DNA of 58,954 nt, taken from NCBI GenBank assembly GCA_964452465.1, contig CAYVMD010000009.1:1-58954 (forward strand), written 5' to 3'. A model generated the notes under the pieces. That model was not told the DNA's origin, ran no database searches, and saw nothing but the letters and a program-made list of their open reading frames with translations. Source of the DNA: CAYVMD01 sp964452465. GTDB taxonomy: Bacteria > Armatimonadota > JACIXR01. Positions 34,156 to 42,719 of the stretch are shown piece after piece (the first letter of the stretch is position 1; each line of letters starts with the position of its first letter). A program made the translations under genes and the position numbers.

Positions 34156-35289
34156 ATGAAGGCAACGAAGTTGTTGTGGGCAATATTTATCACCTCCTTC
34201 CTTTTGATAGGGGGAGTGCTCGGTAACGAATTCTTCAATTTCTATAGCGGGCTACCGGTAATAACGGAGCTCATAAAGGATTCCTCCTCCTCCCGCCTCG
34301 CCCTCCAATCTGCCACCATCATCGTCTTTCTCTTCATCTTTTTCTTCCTTTCCTCCTCCGCCTTCAATTGGCTTATGGAGTTCGGGGAAGAATTGCAGAA
34401 GATGGCGTTTGAGGACAAGTTCGCCATAGTTTTGGGGGTAATATTGGGATTGATCATCACGCTTATAGTCGCTCCCCTCCTCTGGCATGTGCCACGCTTA
34501 GGAGTTGCCCTCTCTATCCTCGCCGCCTCCTTCTTCGTCTACTTCGGAGTGGTTGCTACCATCAGCGTCAAAAAGGAACTCCCCCGCCTCCTCTTAAGGA
34601 GCAAGGAAGAAGGAGCGCTCCTTTCTGCCCCCAGCGCCAAATTGCTCGACACAAGCGTCGTCATTGACGGGAGGATAAGGGATGTCCTTCGCTCTGGTTT
34701 CTTAGAGGGACAAATCCTGGTCCCTTCCTTCGTGTTAGAGGAGTTGCAGACAATAGGTGACTCCGAGGATCCCATCCGAAGAGCAAGAGGGAAGAGGGGC
34801 CTGGAGATGTTGAGCGAACTGCGTAAGGAAAGGGGAGAACAAATAAAGGTAATAGATGACCCCGAAATCCCCCGCTTCGAGCCTATGGATAGCAAGTTGG
34901 TGCGGTTGGCGAAGAAGTTGGGAGCTAAGATAGTAACCAATGATTCCAACCTCGCCAGTATAGCCAAACTACACGGTGTTGATACCCTCTGTATAAATGA
35001 ATTGGCGGTTGCTTTGCGTCCCATCGTCCTGCCTGGGGAAGAGTTAGAAGTGCTATTGGTAAAGGAAGGCAAGGAACCCGGTCAAGCGGTCGCCTATCTG
35101 GAAGATGGCACCATGATAGTTGTAGGTAATGCGAGACACCTAATAGGTCAGAATGCACAAATAGTGGTGGATAGCATACTACAAACAGCGGGAGGGAAGA
35201 TGGTTTTCGCCTCTTTGAAGGGAGAAGAGAAGGCGCAAGTAAGGCAGGAGCGCAAACCCTCTAAAAGAACCCCGCCTCAAAGAAGTTGA
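34156..35289 (+). CDS. PIN and TRAM domain integral membrane protein (YacL-like)
   Basis: The 377-residue product has about four membrane segments in the first 135 residues, a PIN nuclease-like domain at about 155-285 (LDTSVVIDGRIRDVL, VPSFVLEELQ, ARGKRGLEML, KIVTNDSNLASIA with the acidic site residues) and a TRAM domain at about 288-355 (VLLVKEGKEPGQAVAYLEDGT read in part, GQNAQIVVDSILQT). This is the YacL/PilT-like PIN-TRAM family of many Gram-positives and Terrabacteria, often beside ispD as here. RNase activity is suspected but the role is unclear. Its stop overlaps the ispDF start (TTGA). Confidence 0.93.
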   Translation: MKATKLLWAIFITSFLLIGGVLGNEFFNFYSGLPVITELIKDSSSSRLALQSATIIVFLFIFFFLSSSAFNWLMEFGEELQKMAFEDKFAIVLGVILGLIITLIVAPLLWHVPRLGVALSILAASFFVYFGVVATISVKKELPRLLLRSKEEGALLSAPSAKLLDTSVVIDGRIRDVLRSGFLEGQILVPSFVLEELQTIGDSEDPIRRARGKRGLEMLSELRKERGEQIKVIDDPEIPRFEPMDSKLVRLAKKLGAKIVTNDSNLASIAKLHGVDTLCINELAVALRPIVLPGEELEVLLVKEGKEPGQAVAYLEDGTMIVVGNARHLIGQNAQIVVDSILQTAGGKMVFASLKGEEKAQVRQERKPSKRTPPQRS

Positions 35290-36446
35290 AGCCTTCCCCG
35301 CAAGAACCCCTCGTGGGAGCGATAATCCCCTCCGCCGGAAAAGGGCAGAGGATGGGAGGAGTGTGCAAGGCATTTCTTGAATTGGGAGGCAAACCCCTCA
35401 TCCTCCGCACCCTTCAGCCTTTCCTCCATCATCCTTGGATCAAAGAGATCGTCGTCCCCTTTGCCAAGGAACACATCTCCAAAGCCAAAGACTTGCTCGC
35501 CCACTTGCCCACCATCAAGATCTCAGAGGGAGGGGAAACCCGCCAGGAAACCGTGGAGAAGGCACTCGACCTATTGGACCCCTCCCTTCACCTCGTAGCC
35601 ATTCACGATGGGGCGAGACCCCTTCTATCCCATCACTTGCTTCAAAGATGTTTGGATGAGGGGGCAAGATATGGCGCGGCAATACCCGTTCTACCCGCCT
35701 ATGAAACCCTCAAGAAAGGAGACCAATGGGTGGAGGAAACCATACCCCGAGAGGGGGTCTTCCTCGTCCAAACGCCCCAGGTTTTTCGCTTGGATATCCT
35801 AAAGGAGGCTTATAAGAGGGCGAAGGAGGAAGGCTTCTCGGCGACCGATGACTCCGCTCTGGTAGAAAGGATAGGGGTTAAGGTAAGGATGATAAGGGGG
35901 GAAAGGGAGAATATAAAGATAACCGAGCCGGAGGATTTGTCCTTAGCGGAAGCCTTCTTGGGGAGGAAGGCGATAAGGGTAGGAATGGGAGTGGACTTCC
36001 ACAGGCTCAGCGAGGGGCGAAGGCTCATATTGGGAGGGGTGGAGATCCCCTATGAAAAAGGCTTACTGGGGCACTCCGATGGCGATGTCCTCCTCCATGC
36101 CATAGCGGATGCAATCTTAGGGGCGATAGGCGGAGGAGATCTGGGATTGCATTTTCCTCCTGACGATTCTAAATGGGAGGGAACAGATAGCATGGTGATA
36201 TTATCCCAAGTGCGGGATATGGCTAAGGAGAAGGGATTTTGGGTGGAAAGCGTGGATTGCACTATATTGGCGGAGGAACCCAAAATCGCTCCCTACGCGA
36301 AATCCATGAAGGAAAAGATCGCCTCCTGCCTGGGCATAGGGAATGAGGATGTGAACATAAAGGCAACCACTACCGAGGGGATGGGCTTCCTTGGCAGGAA
36401 GGAAGGGATCTCTGCCTTGGCAATTGTCTTGTGTAGGAAGTTCTGA
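35286..36446 (+). CDS. ispDF: Bifunctional IspD/IspF enzyme of the MEP isoprenoid pathway
   Basis: The 386-residue product fuses IspD (about 1-225: IIPSAGKGQRMGG, then HDGARPLLSHHLL, QTPQVFRLDILKEAY, TDDSALVE, ITEPEDLSLA) and IspF (about 228-386: VGMGVDFHRLSEGR, GLLGHSDGDVLLHAIADA, DLGLHFPPDDSKW, NIKATTTEGMGFLGR). IspD couples CTP to methylerythritol 4-phosphate; IspF makes the cyclodiphosphate with Zn2+ held by the D-x-H pair. The intermediate enzyme IspE is not here. Start is TTG at 35286 overlapping the previous stop; there is only a weak binding site, so coupling is likely. A GTG at residue 10 is an alternative. Confidence 0.97.
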   Translation: MKPSPQEPLVGAIIPSAGKGQRMGGVCKAFLELGGKPLILRTLQPFLHHPWIKEIVVPFAKEHISKAKDLLAHLPTIKISEGGETRQETVEKALDLLDPSLHLVAIHDGARPLLSHHLLQRCLDEGARYGAAIPVLPAYETLKKGDQWVEETIPREGVFLVQTPQVFRLDILKEAYKRAKEEGFSATDDSALVERIGVKVRMIRGERENIKITEPEDLSLAEAFLGRKAIRVGMGVDFHRLSEGRRLILGGVEIPYEKGLLGHSDGDVLLHAIADAILGAIGGGDLGLHFPPDDSKWEGTDSMVILSQVRDMAKEKGFWVESVDCTILAEEPKIAPYAKSMKEKIASCLGIGNEDVNIKATTTEGMGFLGRKEGISALAIVLCRKF

Positions 36447-36472
36447 AGGAACAATGAAGGAGGGAAAAGGCT

Positions 36473-37228
36473 TTGAGAAGTTTAACGATCTACACCTTGC
36501 TCAGCCTTATATTCCTCTTGGTAGGACTCCTTCAAGGGGATGAGTTGGTTCTTAAAGACGGGACGAGCATCAAGGATTGCTTCGTTAGGGATGAGGGGGT
36601 TCGGATATTGGTTTGGAGAGGTTTGGAGGAGGTAGGCGGTCCTGCCATAGAATATCCCCGCAGTCATGTTCAAAGTTACAGGATAGATAGACCAGAGGAA
36701 TGGGACCACCACCCTTCCCTTCCCGACCTCACCATAACTTACATAGAAATGAACCCCAAACTCGCCGGCTTGCACGGGAGAGTGAACTACGATAAATACG
36801 GCAGACCCACCTTGGGGGGTGGAAGCCTGCCCAAATTGCCCGAGAACGAATTAGTGATGCATCCGGAAAGGGTTGTGAGCAAGTTGAAGTTGAAATACAA
36901 AAAGGGAGAAGAGATCACCCTAACCGCCCATGTGAAAAACATCGGCTTCGTCCCTGCCGAGCCCTTCGAATATGAGTGGCTAATAGATGGGAGGAAGGTG
37001 AAGGAAGGGAAATATGAGGGACATCTCGGGGAGATGGAGGAAAATATAACCACCGTTCCTATAAAAAACATAGGGGACGACTCCTATGAGCTCCTCGTGG
37101 ACCTTCGCCAGCGTCCCGATGATATTTATTGGTTCTCCCAGGTGGATCGCTTCGCCGTTTCCAGCGTGGGAGAGCTTTCCCTGGAGAGCGAATTGGTGGA
37201 AACGCTTCTCCCAGAAAAACAAAAATGA
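36473..37228 (+). CDS. Exported protein with a CARDB-like domain
   Basis: The 251-residue product has a signal peptide (LLSLIFLLVGLLQG). Residues about 20-70 (ELVLKDGTSIKDCFVRDEG) resemble the short beta motif found in many secreted Armatimonadota proteins. About 135-230 looks like a CARDB or similar Ig-like domain (EEITLTAHVKNIGFVPAEPF, EWLIDGRKVKEG). TTG start with AGGAGGG upstream. It stands 26 bases after ispDF and 19 bases before the beta-helix gene, so it is likely the first of three carbohydrate-related genes. It may bind or present another exported protein; no enzyme residues are recognisable. Confidence 0.75.
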   Translation: MRSLTIYTLLSLIFLLVGLLQGDELVLKDGTSIKDCFVRDEGVRILVWRGLEEVGGPAIEYPRSHVQSYRIDRPEEWDHHPSLPDLTITYIEMNPKLAGLHGRVNYDKYGRPTLGGGSLPKLPENELVMHPERVVSKLKLKYKKGEEITLTAHVKNIGFVPAEPFEYEWLIDGRKVKEGKYEGHLGEMEENITTVPIKNIGDDSYELLVDLRQRPDDIYWFSQVDRFAVSSVGELSLESELVETLLPEKQK

Positions 37229-37247
37229 AAGATGAAAGGAGGGAAAA

Positions 37248-38489
37248 ATGTTGCGCTGGATGGTTTGGTTGATTATATTAGCGGTTGTTCCCATTTCTCT
37301 CGCTCAGGAGGTAAGGACGATGACCAAGAGCATCTATAATGTTTTGGATTTCGGGGCTGTGGGTGATGGCGTAAGCGATGACACCTCTGCCTTCCAAAAG
37401 GCATTGGATACCGCTTCTAAGGAAGGAGGGGGAATAGTATTCGTTCCCACAGGGAAGTATCTCATCAAAGGGCACCTATCCATCCCTCAAGATGTCACCT
37501 TGGAGGGTGTTTGGAGGAGCCCCACCACCTGGAGCAAGGAAAGGGGTTCCCTCCTCCTTGCGGTAGAGGGGAAGGGCAATCCAGAGGGAGAACCCTTCAT
37601 AACCCTCCATCGTAACTCTACCTTAAAAGGCATAACCATCTTCTACCCCGAGCAGGACCCGGAGAAGATCGCTCCCTATCCCTGGACGATTCGGGGCATA
37701 GGCGATAACTGCGCCATTATAGATGTTTTGTTGGTGAACCCTTATCAGGCGGTGGATTTCGGCACCTTTCCCTGTGGGAGGCATTACATAAAGGGGCTAT
37801 ATGCTCAGGCTCTCTTCAAAGGGATCTTCATCGATAAGTGCTTCGACATCGGTAGGATCGAGGATGTCCACCTTTGGCCTTTCTGGCAGGGACATCTCCA
37901 CCCCTTCACCAAGGAGAACGGAGAGGGTTTCATAATCGGAAGGACGGATTGGGAGTATATGTTCAATTGCTTCTGTATTGGCTATAAGATAGGCTACCAC
38001 TTCATCCACACGAAGGATGGAAGTCCCAATGTCGTCCTCACCCAATGCGGATCAGATATCGGTCCCACCGCCGTTATGGTCGATGATTGCCAAGGGCATG
38101 CGGGTCTTGCCTTCACCAATGGACAGTTTATGGCGGGGATAGTGATCAAACCCACGAATACCGGTCCCGTCAAATTCAACTCCTGCGGATTTTGGGGCGT
38201 GGAGACGACGGATAGCCACGCGATAATAGAGGGAAGGGGACAGGTCACCTTCAACTCCTGCCACTTCATAGGTTGGGCACACCAGGATAAAACCGCCCCC
38301 GCTATAAAGGCGCTAAGCGGGGGGCTCACCGTCATCGGTTGCGACTTCATGGACGAGGGAAAGAATCAAATCTATATCGGAGAGAAGGTAGATTCCGCCG
38401 TCGTCTTCGGCAATCGCCTACGGGGTGGGGAAAAGATAACCAACGAAAGCAAGGGAAGCGTGCAAATAGGTTTCAACACAACGAATTGA
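37248..38489 (+). CDS. Secreted pectate-lyase-superfamily right-handed beta-helix protein
   Basis: The 413-residue product has a signal peptide (MVWLIILAVVPISLAQ) and begins the mature part with YNVLDFGAVGDGVSDDTSAF, the hallmark of the pectate lyase 3/GH28-like N-terminus. Repeating beta-helix rungs follow to the C-terminus (VKFNSCGFWG, VTFNSCHFIGW, LTVIGCDF, SAVVFGNRLRGG). The family cleaves or binds polysaccharides such as pectins and rhamnogalacturonans. A catalytic acid pair cannot be assigned with confidence. GGAGGG precedes the ATG. It is followed after 14 bases by the amidohydrolase. Confidence 0.87.
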   Translation: MLRWMVWLIILAVVPISLAQEVRTMTKSIYNVLDFGAVGDGVSDDTSAFQKALDTASKEGGGIVFVPTGKYLIKGHLSIPQDVTLEGVWRSPTTWSKERGSLLLAVEGKGNPEGEPFITLHRNSTLKGITIFYPEQDPEKIAPYPWTIRGIGDNCAIIDVLLVNPYQAVDFGTFPCGRHYIKGLYAQALFKGIFIDKCFDIGRIEDVHLWPFWQGHLHPFTKENGEGFIIGRTDWEYMFNCFCIGYKIGYHFIHTKDGSPNVVLTQCGSDIGPTAVMVDDCQGHAGLAFTNGQFMAGIVIKPTNTGPVKFNSCGFWGVETTDSHAIIEGRGQVTFNSCHFIGWAHQDKTAPAIKALSGGLTVIGCDFMDEGKNQIYIGEKVDSAVVFGNRLRGGEKITNESKGSVQIGFNTTN

Positions 38490-38503
38490 GAGGAGGCAAA
38501 AAT

Positions 38504-39760
38504 ATGAACACCTTTAAGATGATCAAAGAGGAAATAGACAAAACCCCTATAATCGACACCCATGAGCATCTGATGTCGGAGGAGGAGAGGAATAAGCAGA
38601 GGTTGGACATCTTCTATCTCTTTCCCCATTACGCCTCCTCCGACCTCGTCTCCGCGGGAATGCCTCCCCAAACCTTAGCGAGGATAAGGAATACCTCCCT
38701 TCCCCTTCAAGAACGCTGGCAGGAGTTCGCCCCTTATTGGATCAAAATTAAGAACACCACCTACGCGAAGACCCTGCTCATAGCGTTGAGGGACCTCTTC
38801 GGGATAGAAAAGATAAGCGAGGAAACCTACGAAGAGATATCGACGAAGTTGGACGCTTCCCGAAAGAAGGGTTGGTATCGCTTTGTGTTGAGGGAAAAGG
38901 GCAATATAGAGGTCTCCCTCCAGTATGTGGGGACCACCGAGGTGGATAGGGAGCTCTTTCGTCCCGTCGTCTACTACGATCACTTCATCGCCCTCAGGAG
39001 CAAAGGCGATATATCCTCCATAGAAAACGCCTACAATGTCTCCATTCATACCCTCGAGGACCTACTCAAGGCTTTGGACATCACCTTCGAGAGGGATGCG
39101 AAGGCGGGGGCAGTGGGAGTTAAGACGGGTCTCGCTTACAGTCGTCCTTTATCCTACGAGAAGGTCACCTTCCATGAGGCAGAGACTCTCTTCAATCGCA
39201 TTTGGAGGATATTCCCCGATGGGATGCTCGCCTGGGATGAGGCGAAACCCCTGCAGGATTTCATGATGCACCAAGTGATACGAAGGGCCATAGAATATAA
39301 ATGGCCCATCACCATCCATACAGGGCTTCAGGAGGGCAACGCTAACATCATCGTCAACTCCAACCCCACCCTGCTCGTGAACCTCTTTTTGGAATATAAG
39401 GAGGCGAAATTCGACATCTTCCACGGCTCCTACCCCTACACCTCCGAACTCGCCGCCTTAGCCAAGAACTTCCCCAATGTTTTCATAGACATGTGCTGGC
39501 TTCACATCATCTCCCCCAGCGTGGCGAGAAGAGCCCTACATGAATGGCTGGAAACCGTCCCCCACAACAAGATAATGGGTTTCGGAGGGGATTATATAAT
39601 CGTGGAGGGAGCATATGGGCACTCTCGTATCGCCCGGGAGAATATAGCAAGGGTTCTGGCGGAGAAAGTGGAGGAGGATTATTTCACAGAGGAAGAAGCC
39701 ATAAAGATAGGAAAACGCCTGCTCCACGACAATCCCAAGGAGTTATTCAACCTTGGGTGA
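38504..39760 (+). CDS. Amidohydrolase-family TIM-barrel metal-dependent hydrolase
   Basis: The 418-residue product starts at the ATG at 38504 behind AGAGGAGG; the frame is open upstream to 38339 but that part overlaps the beta-helix gene and is low in protein character. Motifs fit amidohydrolase family 2 or uronate-isomerase-like enzymes: IIDTHEHL (metal HxH), ITIHTGLQEG, DIFHGSYPYTSEL and FGGDYIIVEG with the late aspartate. Members hydrolyse or isomerise small metabolites, sometimes sugar acids, in the cytoplasm. No signal peptide. With a pectate-lyase-like protein next door, a role in sugar-acid use is plausible but unproven. It converges on the GH5-like gene with only 7 bases between stops. 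Confidence 0.85.
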   Translation: MNTFKMIKEEIDKTPIIDTHEHLMSEEERNKQRLDIFYLFPHYASSDLVSAGMPPQTLARIRNTSLPLQERWQEFAPYWIKIKNTTYAKTLLIALRDLFGIEKISEETYEEISTKLDASRKKGWYRFVLREKGNIEVSLQYVGTTEVDRELFRPVVYYDHFIALRSKGDISSIENAYNVSIHTLEDLLKALDITFERDAKAGAVGVKTGLAYSRPLSYEKVTFHEAETLFNRIWRIFPDGMLAWDEAKPLQDFMMHQVIRRAIEYKWPITIHTGLQEGNANIIVNSNPTLLVNLFLEYKEAKFDIFHGSYPYTSELAALAKNFPNVFIDMCWLHIISPSVARRALHEWLETVPHNKIMGFGGDYIIVEGAYGHSRIARENIARVLAEKVEEDYFTEEEAIKIGKRLLHDNPKELFNLG

Positions 39761-39767
39761 GGTCCCT

Positions 39768-42719
39768 CTAAGGCGAGGTAGACCTTATCTTCAAAGCCAC
39801 ATCCCTGACCAAACCTTCCACATTTATGGTGAGCGCCCCATTCGTCGCCCTCTTTCTTTCTTCCTTGATAACCTCCCCCTTCCTCGTGTCATACCATTGC
39901 ATCTTATACTCCCCATCCTTTAAGCCAAGTATCTGGAAGGCGAAGGGATCCATCTTCTCCACGACCTTCCCCTGTTTGTCGTTGAACCAATTGCTTTCCT
40001 TATTTTGTATCCAAACCAAAGCTTCGTCATCCGTGCACAGACCGAAGATGTTCACATAGGGAATGCCGAGGTCCTGATAGGGTGTAAGTCTATATTGGGA
40101 GATGCTAACCCAATCCCCACTCCTGTTCTCCAACTCTATCGTGTGCTTTCCCTGGGGGACATCTACCCCATATTCCTTGTCGTAAACATATTGCCAGATA
40201 TTCCACTGCTCCTGCCATCGCTTCTCCTTGGGAGAGGAGTCATCGTCGGGCAATTTGAGCACCAATGCCTCTCTCCCATCCACCCTAACCACTATTTCCG
40301 CGGAATCCGAGACCGTGTTCACGGTGAAGAGGAACTTACCATCCTCAGGATAATCCACCTCAAAGCGAAGAGGTACTCGCAGATCAGGCTTGCCGGGGGA
40401 ATAGAGGAAGGAACTGAAGCTTCCTGCTCCTTCCACCTTCCCATTCCTTCTTATAACGAAGTCCGTGCCCGTTGCCCTCCCCCAGCCCAAAGGGGGGATG
40501 AGCGTCAAGTCGCCATACTTATGCTTCTCCTGGAGGAAATAGGGATCTGTAGTGGAAATATATCTGTAATTTCTCTTTGACCAGGGGATGTCGGCAACGA
40601 ATTTGGACACCGCCCTGAATTCCCTATAGAGATCGAAGGGATCGACATAATTATCCCACCACCACACCATGGCGGTTCCCATGGAGCGAGACATGACCGC
40701 CGACCAGATCCCGTTATGCATGTTAGTTCCCAAGCCCTGGGGATCGTGCGTCCTATCGCTGGTGGAGAAATCTATCCCGAACTCCCCTATCAGGAAGGGC
40801 TTTTGGAACTTCTCGGTATACTCCCGGCATTGACTATAGAAGATGGTGCTACAATCGTGTAACCTTTGATCCGGACCACCGTAATGATGGATCTGGCTGT
40901 AATCCATCTCCTTGAGCCTCCAAACCGCCTCGTCACCATAGGTGGTGGTGAGGAGATGCTTGTAGGGATCGATGATCCTCATATAGGAAGCCATCTCCTC
41001 TATCCATTCAGCGGGAGCGAAGACCTCGTTCCAGAATTCAAAGGATAAGATGTTGGGGCTGTATCCCCAACGGGCAACTATGTATTCCAGCCTTTGCTTG
41101 TAGAATTTTTTAGCCAAGGGGTTCGTCCAAAAATCCCCTGCCCTTTGGCAAGGACCGCCCTTCCGAGCGTTATAGGGATTTTGGTCCCAGCATTGCTCGC
41201 CGAAGTAACCCCTCTCCTCCATCAATTCGCCGTGGTAGCCAAGGCAGAGCATTATGTAGATGCCGTTCTCCCTCGCTAATTTGAGGAGTTGATCCAGGCG
41301 CCAGGCATTATCCAAAGAATAGCGCCCTAAACCATAATAGGTGCCATTGACATTGGGATCGTCAGCGCTCCACTCCAAACCGAGGTGCCAGCGCACCATC
41401 CAAACCCTTATATAATTCCCCCCACTGGCGCTCAACCTCTTGAGGTATCTCTCGTAATCGGAGAGGGGAGCCCAACAAATGTTTTCCCCAATGGGGAAGT
41501 ATGATTTACCACTGTCGAAACAGAGATAGAAGGGGGTCTCCTTACTCCTCCTAACGAAGCCATCCCCCTTCGAATCCCTAACCTTCAACATGTATTCCTT
41601 GGAGCGCGTCTCGCCACTCCTGTCCCTTACCTGCACATAGTAGCGATAAGTCCCCACCTCGCTGGGGGTGAAACGCACCTTCCAGACCGGCTCCCCCTTG
41701 CGCCTCAGTATCTCCCTCCCATCCTTCACTACCCTCTCATAATCCTGATAATAGAACCCCCTTACCCTCGTTATCTTGCCCCCGGGGGAGGTGAAGAAGG
41801 CGAGGACGCTTACATCCTCCGGATCGAAGGGGTTATCGAAAGTGGCATCCAGATCCAGCGTCAATTCCAATGTGTCGTATTTAGCCAATTCTTCGGCGCT
41901 TGGCTTGAGGAATTTCAACCTCAAGGGCTTATTCGCCTGCATAGGGATGCTCTTCTCCGAAACCTTTTTCTGCATCTCCTCCTCTTTCTTTTTCGCCTCC
42001 TCCTGGCTCATCACCTGCAATTGAAAACTCATCATCAGCCTTTTACCCGGCTGAAGCGCACCTCCTTGGAGGTTAGAATAAATTTGGAGCTCGAAATCCT
42101 CCCCCCTAAACTGCCTGTCGTCCTGGAGTTGGAAGCGAATATCACCCGATTGGGGGATGAAGGCAAGATGTTCCCCCGAAGGGAGCGTCCACCCTGTGTA
42201 ATCGTAGAAACCCGAGAGCAGAACATAGGGAGAGGGCAGTTGGGCAGGGAACCTCTCCTTACGGAAGGATAGGTCTGCCTCATTGAAGGCGATCCACTCC
42301 GCCTCCCCGGCATTCCCCCGGCAGGGCAGGTAAGCGCTAACGAGGACCGCCTCCACAGGTAGATTTGCCGTGGGCTCCAATGTATAGGAAAGGGTGATCG
42401 TTCTGCCCTTAACGCTTATCTCCTGGGAGAATTTGACCGGCTTTCCCTCACTGGGAAGGGTGCCTCGGTAAAGCGTCCTGTCGCCCCGCTTCTCCGCTTC
42501 TATACCCTGAGCGCTCGACTGATCGAAATATGCCCCCTGCCAGCCAGGCTTCACTATCTTGAGCCCGAGGTTCCTCAGCAATAACTTGCCTCTCCATCTC
42601 AGTTCCCTTATCGCCCCCTGGGGCGAGACCTCCAATTGGAGGGGGACCTCCTGCGCCCTTCCTTCCTGAAGGAGTAGGAGGGAGAGGAGGAATAGTAACA
42701 AAATCCCCATTCGCTTCAT
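39768..42719 (-). CDS. Secreted DUF5060/GH5-like glycoside hydrolase
   Basis: The 983-residue product has a signal peptide (ILLLFLLSLLLLQEGRAQ). A beta-rich N-part is followed by a DUF5060-like Ig domain at about 270-385 (FFTSPGGKITRVRGFYY, FTPSEVGTYRYYVQV). A GH5/GH-A clan barrel spans about 400-720, with the acid/base glutamate E565 in FWNEVF and the nucleophile E646 in LIGEFGID, both at strand ends as expected. A carbohydrate-binding-like jelly roll follows (PEDGKFLFTVNTVSDSAEIV), then a short C-terminal domain. It should cut a beta-linked polysaccharide outside the cell. Its ATG overlaps the stop of the GH106-like gene (ATGA), so it ends a translationally coupled run. Confidence 0.88.
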   Translation of the reverse strand: MKRMGILLLFLLSLLLLQEGRAQEVPLQLEVSPQGAIRELRWRGKLLLRNLGLKIVKPGWQGAYFDQSSAQGIEAEKRGDRTLYRGTLPSEGKPVKFSQEISVKGRTITLSYTLEPTANLPVEAVLVSAYLPCRGNAGEAEWIAFNEADLSFRKERFPAQLPSPYVLLSGFYDYTGWTLPSGEHLAFIPQSGDIRFQLQDDRQFRGEDFELQIYSNLQGGALQPGKRLMMSFQLQVMSQEEAKKKEEEMQKKVSEKSIPMQANKPLRLKFLKPSAEELAKYDTLELTLDLDATFDNPFDPEDVSVLAFFTSPGGKITRVRGFYYQDYERVVKDGREILRRKGEPVWKVRFTPSEVGTYRYYVQVRDRSGETRSKEYMLKVRDSKGDGFVRRSKETPFYLCFDSGKSYFPIGENICWAPLSDYERYLKRLSASGGNYIRVWMVRWHLGLEWSADDPNVNGTYYGLGRYSLDNAWRLDQLLKLARENGIYIMLCLGYHGELMEERGYFGEQCWDQNPYNARKGGPCQRAGDFWTNPLAKKFYKQRLEYIVARWGYSPNILSFEFWNEVFAPAEWIEEMASYMRIIDPYKHLLTTTYGDEAVWRLKEMDYSQIHHYGGPDQRLHDCSTIFYSQCREYTEKFQKPFLIGEFGIDFSTSDRTHDPQGLGTNMHNGIWSAVMSRSMGTAMVWWWDNYVDPFDLYREFRAVSKFVADIPWSKRNYRYISTTDPYFLQEKHKYGDLTLIPPLGWGRATGTDFVIRRNGKVEGAGSFSSFLYSPGKPDLRVPLRFEVDYPEDGKFLFTVNTVSDSAEIVVRVDGREALVLKLPDDDSSPKEKRWQEQWNIWQYVYDKEYGVDVPQGKHTIELENRSGDWVSISQYRLTPYQDLGIPYVNIFGLCTDDEALVWIQNKESNWFNDKQGKVVEKMDPFAFQILGLKDGEYKMQWYDTRKGEVIKEERKRATNGALTINVEGLVRDVALKIRSTSP

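Noticed and set aside
38339..38503. N-terminal extension of the amidohydrolase
   Set aside because: It overlaps the end of the beta-helix gene, is arginine-rich nonsense, and a perfect AGGAGG precedes the ATG at 38504.
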